The notes below the pieces were generated by a model. That model ran no database searches. It was given only the letters and a program-made list of their open reading frames with translations, and was not told the DNA's origin. 6,569 bases of DNA from Candidatus Aerophobetes bacterium Ae_b3b (GTDB lineage: Bacteria > Aerophobota > Aerophobia > Aerophobales > AE-B3A), in the NCBI GenBank assembly GCA_005223085.1, contig NJBP01000080.1:1-6569 (forward strand), in the 5' to 3' direction. Below, in pieces: positions 1 to 6,331 of the stretch. Positions within the stretch are counted from its first letter, which is position 1, and every line of letters starts with the position of its first letter. The translations under genes were made by a program, and so were the position numbers.

Positions 1-496
1 CAGTAGCCTCGGTCCTGGCTACCTGCTTTATCAGATCCTTTAACCTGCGCATTTCCTGGCTCTGGGTGATAATCTCTCCTTTTTTCTCTAGTTCGGCCCG
101 CAGGAATCTATTTTCCTCCCTGAGGTTCTCTTCCTCCATGATTTTATTAGCAATTAATAGAATCTCATCAGGGCTGAAAGGCTTGACTAAATAATCGTAG
201 GCTCCCTTTTTCATAGCATCCACCGCATTTTTAATGGTGGCGTAGCCGGTCAACATCACCACTAGAGTTTGAGGATACCTTTCCCTCATTACTTCCAGGA
301 GCTCCATTCCTCCCATTCTTGGCATCTTAAGATCAACAATGGCAATATTGAAGTATCTTTCTTTAAGCTTTTCCAGTGCTTCTAATCCATTTTGGGCGGT
401 GACCACCAGGTATCCCTTTTTCCTTAAAACATCGCTCAAGGACTGAAGGAAATTAACCTCATCATCAACTATGAGAATCTTGGCTGGTCGAGGCAT
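1..496 (-). CDS. NtrC-family response regulator (C-terminal part beyond window)
   Basis: Reading leftwards from ATG 496-494, the frame stays open to the window edge (165 codons seen). Residues 5-115 form a receiver domain: acidic pocket D11/D12, phospho-acceptor D55 in IVDLKMPRMGG, switch T83 in MLTGYA and K105 in LVKPF. A charged helical linker follows (about 118-140). From about 145 the sequence SQEMRRLKDLIKQVARTEAT resembles the start of the AAA+ sigma-54-interaction domain in NtrC-type activators. Seen: receiver plus AAA+ onset. Inferred: a sigma-54-dependent enhancer-binding protein; the Walker A, GAFTGA and Fis-type helix-turn-helix would lie outside the window. Its start shares one base with the kinase stop (TAATG), so it is probably translationally coupled and the cognate partner of that kinase. 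A receiver-AAA protein with another output is possible but less likely beside a sigma-54 gene. Confidence 0.9.
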   Translation of the reverse strand, partial: MPRPAKILIVDDEVNFLQSLSDVLRKKGYLVVTAQNGLEALEKLKERYFNIAIVDLKMPRMGGMELLEVMRERYPQTLVVMLTGYATIKNAVDAMKKGAYDYLVKPFSPDEILLIANKIMEEENLREENRFLRAELEKKGEIITQSQEMRRLKDLIKQVARTEAT

Positions 497-3400
497 TAAT
501 CTCCTCCTTGAGAGAGCTTCTCATCAAGGGTAGGAAATTCAATAATAAAAGTAGTCCCTTTATCCTCCTGGCTTTCTACTTGAATGGTTCCCCAGGATCT
601 TTCAATGATACCATGAACCAAACTCAGACCAAGACCGGTTCCCTGTCCCGGTGCTTTAGTGGTGAAGAAAGGATCGAAAATCTGGGAAAGATGTTTTTGG
701 GAGATGCCTATCCCGGAATCGGCAATTTTTATTCTCACCCGCTTATTTTCCGTGATAGAAGTTGCTATCTCCAGTCTTCCTCCGTGGGGCATGGCCTGAG
801 TGGCATTTAGGATCAGGTTTAAAAAAACCTGTTTTATCTCATCCACATTTGCTCTAATAGTGGGGTTCTGCTCCAGCTTTTTAGTTAGCTTAATATCTTT
901 AACGAAAAGATCTTTTTCGATTAAGGATAAGGCAACGTTCAAAAGAGAGTTAACATCGATTAGCTCAAGTTCCTTGTCCGATTTCCGAGAAAATTCCAAA
1001 AGATTATTAATTATGGCCTCGCACCGGTTTATCTCTGCCTCCAGGATTTGAAAATGTCTCTTCACATCCTCCTTTTTTTTAGGCAGAACATCGTTTAGAT
1101 AATAAAGGGAGGTGGCCATAATCCCCAGAGGATTTCTTATCTCATGGGCGATCCCGGCAGCTAATTGTCCTATTCCGGCCAGTTTCTCCGATTGAAAAAG
1201 GTAAGCTTGGGAGCGCCTGAGCTCCTCGGTTTTTTCCTTAACTTTCTCTTCCAGCTCTCTTCCCCGGTCTTGAAGCTCTATTTGAGCTTGCTTAAGACTC
1301 GCAATCAACTTTGATTTCTCGATGGCAGTGGCTGCTTGATTGGCAAAGGCCAGCGCCAGGGAAATTTCCTCTTCCCGGAACAGGCGTTTTCTCCGGCTCA
1401 AGAAGGAAAGAGTTCCTAATGCCTGCTTCTTACTTTCAAGAGGCACCCCTAGAAAAGAAATAAACCCTTCTTTCTTAGCCCATTCTTTGCGAAGATAGCG
1501 GGGGTCCTTTTGTACATCTTCAATGACTATGGGTTCTCCCTTAAGGAGTATCTGCCCCAGTACCCCCTCTCCCACGCTCTGCACCTCCAGTGCCGGAGAA
1601 TCTGTCCTCAGATTGTGTGCCTTTACCACCTTTAATATCTTCCGCTCAGCATCAAGCAAATGGATGATGGCCCCATCAACGTTTAGTAGATTTGCTGATT
1701 CCTGGGTAATGGTACTCAGAACCTCATCCAGTTTAAGAGAAGTAGCTACCTGACGGGTGGTATCATAGAGAGCCTTCAGCTCATTGATCCTTCTCTCAAG
1801 ACTCTTCTCAAGATACTTTCTTTCCGTGATATCCCGCACAATAGCCTGGATCCCTATTATCTTTCCTTCTTTTTTAACCAGGCTGAAATTACCATCCATA
1901 TAAACCACTCTTTTGTCCTTGGTCAAAGTCCGAAACTCATAGCGACTCTCCACTTCCTCCCCAGCTAGTCTTCTCTTGAAGCGCTCCATCATTAAAGGTG
2001 CATCATCCGGATGAAGAAAATGAGCAAAGTAAATTTTTTTTAGCTCCTCGGAGCTGTAGCCCACCACCTCAAAAGACTTAGGATTGGCAAAGTTAATATA
2101 GCCTTGAGGGTCCACCATAACTATCATATCATTGGCAGCCTCAAAAAGGCTTCTATATTTTTCTTCTGATGCTTTCAGTTTCTCCTCCGCCCGCTTGCGC
2201 TCGGTGATGTCTCTCATAACACCCTGCACTGCAATTATCTTGCCCTCTCTTGTCACAGGAGTAACATTAATTTCCGTAGGAACAATCTTTCCTTTACTAT
2301 CCAGTTGGTTTATCTTAAAGTTTCTGATTGTTTTTCCTGATAAAACGGTCTTTAGTGCTTCTAAAGCTTTCGGCACTTCACTCATGGGGGTTGTTTTCCT
2401 AAAATGTTTTCCAACAAGGTCTTCGGGTTTATAGCCATAAAGCTCTTTTACTTTGGGACTCACATACTGAATGAAACCCAAGGGGGAGAGTTGAAAAATC
2501 ATATCATGAACGCTTTCTGCTATGGTCCTAAATTTTTCCTCTGATTCTGTAAGTGCCTTTGTCTTTTCCTCTACCTTATTTTTCAGGGTCCGGTTGAGCT
2601 CCTCAGGCTCGCCTCGCCTTAGCTCTATTTCCTCCATCATCTGGTTAAAGCTTTGGGAAAGGAGTCCCAATTCATCCTGAGATTTCGCCTCTGTTCTTTG
2701 AGAGAAATCACCCAATCTCACCCGTTTGATGCCTCCCAGTAAACTCTTTAAGCCTGAGATGATCCACTTGAGGAAAAATAGGCCTATGAGGAACCCTACC
2801 GCTCCCTTAGTCTGCTCAATACTGGAGAAAAGGTATCGATTGGCAATCTTTTGGATACGGCTCTGAATCAGTTGGAAAACAACCACACCGCAAAGCAAGG
2901 TAAGAGAAAGATTAAAAAGAGACGGAAGGGAAAAGTAACTACCCACGGGAAACCAGAGCAAAAGACCAAGGAGAAGAATGAGGAGTAAACCGGCTAGATA
3001 AACGGTGGACTGTCTGATAACCACCCGAATGTCCATAAAGCGGTATTTGAGGATAGCATAAGTGGTAAAGCTAACAAACAAAAGAAATCCACAACTTCCA
3101 GCTCCAGGTATGGCTAGGAGAAATTGAGCACGAAAGAATAAATTCAGGGGCATGGCAACCAGAAGGCTGAACAAGGAGCCCAATAAGAGATAAAGGGTTT
3201 GCATCTTTTTGATGCCCCGAAATTTTCGATATTTTAAGACTAAATCGAGACACCCAGCTCCTGTGTAGATACGTAAATAGGCTACATAGACAGTAAATAG
3301 AGGTCCCATCCTAAAACGAATACCCTGATCATAAAATCTAATCTGGGTGATGATCAAATCGGAAAAGGGGAGCAGGGCAAAAACCGCCGCCGGCAAAAAA

Positions 3401-3699
3401 ACCAAAATCTTTCTAGAGGAGGAAGAAAGTAGATGAACCTCATGAAAACTTAGACAGAACAAGAGAAAAAAATAAACAGTGATGGAGGCAGCAGCAAACT
3501 CTATTCTCAAGAATAAATTGGCGAGAGAGAAAGTGAGGCTCGGGTTTTGCAGGAAGCAGCTCAAAACCCAGATTGAGGCCGAGACGGCCAAAAGAAAAAA
3601 GATTCTATTTATTGGGCCCCGGGGATTTTTAAAATAGACCCATCCCCCCAAAGACAAAATTAACCCCCCTACTACCATACATCCAGTAAAATCTAACAT
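496..3699 (-). CDS. Multi-sensor membrane histidine kinase (about 10 TM - HAMP - PAS - PAS - GAF - HisKA - HATPase)
   Basis: A 1067-residue sensor kinase. Residues 6-280 hold about nine hydrophobic helices with short loops, resembling the 7TM-type N-termini of some kinases. A further helix at about 299-320 leads into a HAMP-like segment (316-363; GDFSQRT, DELG, FNQMM). Two PAS domains follow (about 389-500 and 511-627, each ending in RDITERK), then a GAF domain (about 654-798) and a coiled coil (800-838). The catalytic core is complete: phospho-acceptor H852 in [13 protein letters not shown]-box N965 ([10 protein letters not shown]), G1 DSGIGI 994-999, FDPFFTTK 1008-1015 and G2 GQGTGLGLS 1018-1026. 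W1036 sits where a glycine is usual after the G2 region (SWGTI). There is no sizeable periplasmic domain, so the signal is probably membrane-borne or cytoplasmic. Its ATG directly abuts the sigma gene stop. It autophosphorylates on His and should pass phosphate to D55 of the downstream regulator. An internal ATG at residue 8 is an alternative start. Confidence 0.95.
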   Translation of the reverse strand: MLDFTGCMVVGGLILSLGGWVYFKNPRGPINRIFFLLAVSASIWVLSCFLQNPSLTFSLANLFLRIEFAAASITVYFFLLFCLSFHEVHLLSSSSRKILVFLPAAVFALLPFSDLIITQIRFYDQGIRFRMGPLFTVYVAYLRIYTGAGCLDLVLKYRKFRGIKKMQTLYLLLGSLFSLLVAMPLNLFFRAQFLLAIPGAGSCGFLLFVSFTTYAILKYRFMDIRVVIRQSTVYLAGLLLILLLGLLLWFPVGSYFSLPSLFNLSLTLLCGVVVFQLIQSRIQKIANRYLFSSIEQTKGAVGFLIGLFFLKWIISGLKSLLGGIKRVRLGDFSQRTEAKSQDELGLLSQSFNQMMEEIELRRGEPEELNRTLKNKVEEKTKALTESEEKFRTIAESVHDMIFQLSPLGFIQYVSPKVKELYGYKPEDLVGKHFRKTTPMSEVPKALEALKTVLSGKTIRNFKINQLDSKGKIVPTEINVTPVTREGKIIAVQGVMRDITERKRAEEKLKASEEKYRSLFEAANDMIVMVDPQGYINFANPKSFEVVGYSSEELKKIYFAHFLHPDDAPLMMERFKRRLAGEEVESRYEFRTLTKDKRVVYMDGNFSLVKKEGKIIGIQAIVRDITERKYLEKSLERRINELKALYDTTRQVATSLKLDEVLSTITQESANLLNVDGAIIHLLDAERKILKVVKAHNLRTDSPALEVQSVGEGVLGQILLKGEPIVIEDVQKDPRYLRKEWAKKEGFISFLGVPLESKKQALGTLSFLSRRKRLFREEEISLALAFANQAATAIEKSKLIASLKQAQIELQDRGRELEEKVKEKTEELRRSQAYLFQSEKLAGIGQLAAGIAHEIRNPLGIMATSLYYLNDVLPKKKEDVKRHFQILEAEINRCEAIINNLLEFSRKSDKELELIDVNSLLNVALSLIEKDLFVKDIKLTKKLEQNPTIRANVDEIKQVFLNLILNATQAMPHGGRLEIATSITENKRVRIKIADSGIGISQKHLSQIFDPFFTTKAPGQGTGLGLSLVHGIIERSWGTIQVESQEDKGTTFIIEFPTLDEKLSQGGD
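503..509 (-). promoter_or_regulatory. Ribosome binding site of the response regulator
   Basis: AAGGAGG lies six bases before ATG 496-494, inside the last codons of the kinase gene. This strong Shine-Dalgarno fixes the regulator start and supports termination-reinitiation across the TAATG overlap. Confidence 0.8.
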
Positions 3700-4869
3700 C
3701 TATATCTCATTGGCTAAAAGGATCTCTTTTCCTCTCCGACTAGATGCTGGTATTTTTAGCTCTTTTCTATATTTTGCCACAGCCCGGCGGGAGATGGCAA
3801 TATGGTAATCTCGGTAAAGCCTTGCCTTTATTACCTCATCGCTATAGGAACGGGGGAGGCGGTGGTCCTGAAGGAGGGTCTTTTCTTCTTCTATTAAATC
3901 CTGGAGGTAACTTTTGGTAATCTCCTTCTGGGAAGGAAAGAAAAACTTAAGAGGTAGCTCTTTCCTCTGAGGAGTACTAATACTTTTATCAGCCATAACT
4001 CTGGTAATTGAGCTGGGATGTACTCCTATTCTTCTAGCCAGCTCTCGTCGAGTTAGGGACCGGAGCCTGCCAGGGTCTCCCGAATAAAGATAATCAGATT
4101 GAGTCTCTTTTATGTAGTAAATAATCTGATAGACAGTAGTGGTCCTTCGATTAACCAGATTTAACATTTTAAAAATCTTAGAGATCTGGTTAAGTCTTTC
4201 CGGGGCAAGATTTCTCTTTCGATAAAGTTGTTCGTACCGCTCATAGTTAATAGAGTATTTACCTTTAACCAGATAATCTTCTTTCAGATGAGGATAGATT
4301 ACAAGCTCATCTCCTTCTTTTTCGATAGAGGCTATCTTGAAAGTTCTGGCAGACCGAGAAGGGATGCTTTCGGTAGTGGAAGAAACTGAATCACCACTGG
4401 TAAGCTTTTCTAATTCAAACCTATTTAAGAAGTCTTTGAAAATTACTGTTTGCCTGGGAGTCAACCGACACTCACGCTCGATTTGCCTAACGCTTACCCC
4501 GCCATGTAAAAGCTTATTAAAGCGATCTTCTCCTATTAGCTGCCCAATTTTTTGAAGGAGGGGTACAATTTTGGGATTCTGGTAAAGCAAGCTTTGCAGA
4601 TCGAAAGTATCCGAGGAAAGAATAAGACCGTCCTTAAGCTCAACCGTTAAAGGAGCCCGAATCCCGCTAAATTTTCGGTAACTTACAACTTTCCATTTAC
4701 GGACTAATTCTCTAAATAGAGAATCATTTTCTAATTCTTTAATTAATTTTCTAAACTCTGGCTCGGGAAGAGAAAAGAGCTGACCCAGCTTTATCCTTCC
4801 AATCTGTTTTTGTCTTAAGACCTGGGAGGTCTTTGCTCTCAGAGTCTGTCTTGGAAAGCCCATTTCCAT
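3700..4869 (-). CDS. rpoN: Divergent, short RNA polymerase sigma-54 factor (RpoN-like)
   Basis: A 389-residue protein; typical RpoN has about 430-500. The C-terminal half is clearly sigma-54: residues about 175-270 match the region before the DNA-binding helix-turn-helix, the HTH is 273-293 (TRRELARRIGVHPSSITRV), followed by a conserved-looking DKSISTP and LKFFFPS, and the RpoN box is 360-369 (SRRAVAKYRK; canonical form ARRTVAKYRE), which reads the -24 element. The N-terminal half is unusual. Region I (about 6-55) is recognisable by its leucine spacing but has few of the usual glutamines. The core-binding part (about 56-150) lacks the familiar LDEDGYL and GVGARDL motifs. Inferred role: directs core polymerase to -24/-12 promoters and needs an ATP-driven activator. 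It is first in the operon with a kinase and an NtrC-type regulator, not in the common lptB-rpoN-hpf setting, so it may be a second, dedicated copy. Start M1 is chosen over M3 because GTGAGG lies ten bases upstream. Confidence 0.88.
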   Translation of the reverse strand: MEMGFPRQTLRAKTSQVLRQKQIGRIKLGQLFSLPEPEFRKLIKELENDSLFRELVRKWKVVSYRKFSGIRAPLTVELKDGLILSSDTFDLQSLLYQNPKIVPLLQKIGQLIGEDRFNKLLHGGVSVRQIERECRLTPRQTVIFKDFLNRFELEKLTSGDSVSSTTESIPSRSARTFKIASIEKEGDELVIYPHLKEDYLVKGKYSINYERYEQLYRKRNLAPERLNQISKIFKMLNLVNRRTTTVYQIIYYIKETQSDYLYSGDPGRLRSLTRRELARRIGVHPSSITRVMADKSISTPQRKELPLKFFFPSQKEITKSYLQDLIEEEKTLLQDHRLPRSYSDEVIKARLYRDYHIAISRRAVAKYRKELKIPASSRRGKEILLANEI

Positions 4870-4966
4870 TGAAAATAAACCTCACTTACTTCGGTAAAGG
4901 GCAATAAACTTATCGTAAACATTCAGCGAAGGACGTTCCATGTTGTTGACTGCCAAGAACAGAGCG
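4870..4966 (-). other. Leader of the sigma-54 operon, no clear promoter
   Basis: Non-coding stretch upstream of the operon. I see no convincing -35/-10 pair. TACGAT (minus strand, near 4909-4914) is a weak -10 candidate without a good -35 partner. The TTGGCA at 4951-4956 has no -12 GC at the right spacing, so it is not a sigma-54 site. The real promoter may be non-canonical or lie further upstream, in which case the palindromes and the IS would matter for it. Confidence 0.3.
4880..4885 (-). promoter_or_regulatory. Probable ribosome binding site of the sigma-54 gene
   Basis: GTGAGG on the minus strand lies ten bases before ATG 4869 and sixteen before the in-frame ATG at 4863, favouring the first start. 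Confidence 0.5.
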
Positions 4967-5020
4967 GGTAGCCGCACCCTTTAGGGTGCGTATAAACGCA
5001 GGCTTTAGCCTGCGACTACC
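4967..5020. repeat. BIME-like pair of inverted REP-type palindromes
   Basis: Two perfect 7-bp hairpins face each other. The first is CGCACCC-TTTA-GGGTGCG (4973-4990); the second is CGCAGGC-TTTA-GCCTGCG (4997-5014), with TATAAA between. The outer flanks are GGTAG (4967-4971) and CTACC (5016-5020), so each hairpin read from its own side begins GTAG, one pyrimidine, then CGCA. A GTAG tetranucleotide before a palindrome is the hallmark of REP elements that Y1 (RAYT-type) transposases mobilise, and an inverted pair is the BIME layout. Seen: the palindromes and flanks. Inferred: a dispersed repeat family in this genome. It could also fold as a transcript-end structure between the diverging units. 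Confidence 0.8.
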
Positions 5021-5035
5021 GAGATTGCTTCGCTC
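5021..5035. repeat. Left half of the interrupted target repeat
   Basis: GAGATTGCTTCGCTC directly follows the BIME-like pair. It resembles the left arm of a dispersed intergenic repeat seen in many bacteria, roughly GAGATTGCTTCG..CTCGCAATGAC (from memory, not searched). The matching right arm resumes at 6322, on the far side of the IS. TCGCTC (5030-5035) equals the left target guide of the bridge RNA, and its last two bases are the proposed core TC. Confidence 0.65.
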
Positions 5036-5038
5036 CAT

Positions 5039-5044
5039 TAGACT
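5039..5044 (+). promoter_or_regulatory. -10 half of a circle-junction promoter
   Basis: TAGACT matches TATAAT at four of six positions including TA...T. When the IS ends are joined through one TC core it lies 17 bases downstream of the perfect TTGACA at 6304-6309 (12 bases of right end, TC, then CAT). Junction promoters formed on excision are known in the IS110 family. In the integrated state this -10 has no good -35. Confidence 0.5.
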
Positions 5045-5099
5045 ATATAAGTGTAGAAAATATTGTATAGTGGGACACAGATCTTTGATATAGAACCGA

Positions 5100-5170
5100 A
5101 TAGAGAGTCGATCAAGTCTAAGGTCGCTCAAAAGAAAAACTTACATTGCGAATAAGACCCGACTCTCTAT
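5100..5170 (+). other. Target-binding loop of the bridge RNA
   Basis: The outer stem is a perfect 11-bp inverted repeat, ATAGAGAGTCG (5100-5110) with CGACTCTCTAT (5160-5170). A second stem, GTCT 5116-5119 with AGAC 5155-5158, closes an internal loop capped by AAG-AAAAA-CTT (5132-5142). The 5' side holds TCGCTC (5124-5129), identical to the left flank 5030-5035. The 3' side holds CATTGCGA (5144-5151), the reverse complement of TCGCAATG; the right flank 6322-6329 is TCACAATG, one mismatch at 6324. Both guides end on the core (TC, or its complement GA). Confidence 0.75.
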
Positions 5171-5240
5171 GATGATTAAAGCTATATAGTGTTACCATCG
5201 CTTATAAAGCGATTATTAATGGAGGAAGCTCATATCATCA
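5170..5240 (+). other. Donor-binding loop of the bridge RNA
   Basis: Stem TGATGAT 5170-5176 with ATCATCA 5234-5240, a 3x3 internal loop, then AGCT 5180-5183 with AGCT 5227-5230. The large internal loop is capped by a perfect hairpin, ATCGCTT-ATA-AAGCGAT (5197-5213). The 5' side carries ATAGTGTT (5186-5193), identical to the IS right end 6315-6322. The 3' side carries TAATGGAG (5217-5224), the exact reverse complement of CTCCATTA 5033-5040 at the IS left end. Base 5170 is shared with the preceding stem, so one of the two pairs there must open. The left donor guide matches only the first core base (A at 5194 where C would be expected). Confidence 0.75.
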
Positions 5241-5267
5241 CTCATTCGGTTCTAAAATCTAATTGTG

Positions 5268-5274
5268 AAAGGAG
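5268..5274 (+). promoter_or_regulatory. Ribosome binding site of the transposase
   Basis: AAAGGAG seven bases before ATG 5282. It decides the start: the frame is open upstream to 5189, but that extension runs through the donor-binding loop and adds 31 residues with no family similarity. Confidence 0.85.
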
Positions 5275-5281
5275 TCCCATT

Positions 5282-6307
5282 ATGGCAAAGAACGTTTATT
5301 TTGTAGGGCTTGATATTGCTTGTGACGATTTTGTAGCAAGCATATATCAATCCCCAAAACAATCAGTAATTACCAAAGAAGGCATTGAAAATACCCTTGA
5401 TGGATTTAATGTGTTTATTCCATGGCTCAAGGAGCATGGTTTAAGCAAAACAAATTGCATTATCTGTATGGAAGCAACTGGTGTCTATAATGAAGCCATC
5501 GCTCACTATTTAGCAAGTCAAGGTTTTAGAGTAAGCGTTGAGCCGCCACTTAAGGTTAAACGTGCCTTTGATCCAGTTGGTCATAAAACAGATCCTGTTG
5601 ACAGCAGGCAAATTGCTGAATACGCATACAGATACAGCGATGAACTTAGATTTTGGCAACCTAAGGATGAAATCATCGAGAAAATAAAACATCTTTTGAC
5701 CGCTAGAGAACAATTCACTAAACAAAGTACAGCTATAAAAAATGCTATGAAATCTTATGAAAAACATATTGTTCAAGTGCCCTTGATAGTGAAAGCTCAT
5801 CGCCAAACTCTAAGAGAAATTAAAAAACACATTACTGAAATTGACAAAGAACTAGATAGAATTATACGCCAAAACCCAAGTATCTCTAAGATGAATAATC
5901 AACTAAAAAGCATACCAGGATTTGGCTTGCTTTTATCAGCAAGCTTAATAACTCTTACCGGTGCATTCAGTGATATATCTCATTATAAAACTTTAGCTGC
6001 CTTCTTGGGTATATGTCCTTATCAGCATCAAAGTGGAAAATCTATATACAGACAGCCTCATATGCGATCATTCGGTCCAGCATACCCGCGTAAATTGCTT
6101 ACTCTTGCTGCTCGCTCTGTTGCAACTCACAATGATGTTTTCAAAAAGTACTATGCGCGCAAACTTGCTGAAGGCAAGGCTAAACAGCTTGTACTTAATA
6201 ATATTTCAAATAAATTAATCAAGTTAGCTTGTGCATTGATAAAGAACAATTCTCGATATACAGTTACCTATCGTTCTATAAACCCTATGTTCTTAAATAT
6301 ATCTTGA
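5282..6307 (+). CDS. IS110-family transposase (DEDD / Tnp_20, bridge-RNA-guided recombinase)
   Basis: 341 residues, normal for the family. The N-terminal RuvC-like domain (about 4-160) has the acidic tetrad: D11 in VGLDIA, E64 in CMEATGVY, then D104 and D107 in HKTDPVDSRQIAEYA. A charged helical segment (about 130-200) links to the Tnp_20 domain (about 205-300), with IPGFG 211-215, LAAFLGICP 238-246 and the catalytic-serine motif HQSGK (S251). The spacing closely parallels IS621. Known for the family: a tetramer that, with the bridge RNA, synapses IS ends and target and recombines them at a dinucleotide core, through serine attack with help from the DEDD site and without target duplication. 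Nothing is missing or frameshifted, so it is probably active. The stop lies 14 bases from the right core and overlaps a TTGACA. Expression probably comes from the circle-junction promoter together with the bridge RNA. Confidence 0.95.
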   Translation: MAKNVYFVGLDIACDDFVASIYQSPKQSVITKEGIENTLDGFNVFIPWLKEHGLSKTNCIICMEATGVYNEAIAHYLASQGFRVSVEPPLKVKRAFDPVGHKTDPVDSRQIAEYAYRYSDELRFWQPKDEIIEKIKHLLTAREQFTKQSTAIKNAMKSYEKHIVQVPLIVKAHRQTLREIKKHITEIDKELDRIIRQNPSISKMNNQLKSIPGFGLLLSASLITLTGAFSDISHYKTLAAFLGICPYQHQSGKSIYRQPHMRSFGPAYPRKLLTLAARSVATHNDVFKKYYARKLAEGKAKQLVLNNISNKLIKLACALIKNNSRYTVTYRSINPMFLNIS

Positions 6308-6309
6308 CA
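6304..6309 (+). promoter_or_regulatory. -35 half of a circle-junction promoter
   Basis: Perfect consensus TTGACA overlapping the transposase stop codon (TGA 6305-6307) and pointing outward through the right end. In the integrated element the bases at the correct spacing (6327-6332, ATGACT) are a poor -10. In the circle they are replaced by TAGACT from the left end. Confidence 0.5.
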
Positions 6310-6321
6310 AAGTCATAGTGT

Positions 6322-6331
6322 TCACAATGAC
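6322..6331. repeat. Right half of the interrupted target repeat
   Basis: TCACAATGAC begins with the TC core and matches the TCGCAATGAC arm expected of the repeat, except A for G at 6324. With 5021-5035 it reconstitutes the pre-insertion site. The arms ATTG and CAAT make that site partly palindromic. Confidence 0.6.

Larger units (their letters stand above)
5051..5241 (+). ncRNA. IS110 bridge RNA (target- and donor-binding loops)
   Basis: Bridge RNAs of IS110 elements pair one loop with target DNA and a second loop with the element's own ends, and load onto the transposase to direct recombination. This stretch folds by eye in that way: a weak 5' stem (GTGT 5051-5054 with ACAC 5075-5078), a target-binding stem-loop (5100-5170) and a donor-binding stem-loop (5170-5240). 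All four expected guides can be read in the order known from IS621: left target, right target, left donor, right donor. The 5' end is inferred as about seven bases after the junction -10. The 3' end is set by the last stem and is uncertain. The length of about 190 nt is close to the 177 nt of the IS621 RNA. It ends before the transposase Shine-Dalgarno. Confidence 0.8.
5034..6323 (+). mobile_element. Complete IS110-family insertion sequence
   Basis: Bounds include the TC core at both ends (5034-5035 and 6322-6323), so the element with one core copy is 1288 bp. It holds one DEDD/Tnp_20 transposase, a left non-coding end of about 245 bp and a right end of only 14 bp after the stop: the IS110-group layout (long left end, bridge RNA upstream of the gene). 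There are no terminal inverted repeats, as expected. The ends were placed by four-way agreement with the guides of the internal bridge RNA, not by comparison to a known IS. Joining the flanks restores GAGATTGCTTCGC-TC-ACAATGAC, a single repeat-like target. The element is visibly more AT-rich than the kinase operon, fitting later acquisition. It lies divergently, about 165 bp upstream of the sigma-54 start. Confidence 0.85.

Noticed and set aside
508-2434. Several plus-strand ORFs of 76-100 residues opposite the kinase gene
   Set aside because: They are antisense shadows of a clearly conserved multi-domain kinase and have no domain content of their own.
3071-3253. A 60-residue minus-strand ORF inside the kinase membrane region
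   Set aside because: It is an out-of-frame shadow of the conserved kinase reading frame.
4943-4958. Possible sigma-54 promoter (TTGGCA on the minus strand) upstream of the sigma gene
   Set aside because: The -24-like GG is present, but no GC falls at the -12 distance. The match is half a site only.
5042-5071. Hairpin ACTATATAA / TTGTATAGT as a 5' bridge-RNA stem or promoter element
   Set aside because: It would begin upstream of the predicted RNA start and overlaps the junction -10. TATAGT (5066-5071) has no -35 at the right distance in either state. Kept only as an unexplained AT-rich symmetry.
4910-5131. A minus-strand ORF of 73 residues across the leader, palindromes and IS left end
   Set aside because: It runs through two perfect hairpins, the repeat and part of the bridge RNA, crosses the IS boundary, has no convincing ribosome binding site and an implausible composition.
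5189-5281. N-terminal extension of the transposase by 31 residues
   Set aside because: It overlaps the donor-binding loop, has no family similarity, and the strong AAAGGAG before ATG 5282 with the conserved VGLDIA start argues against it.
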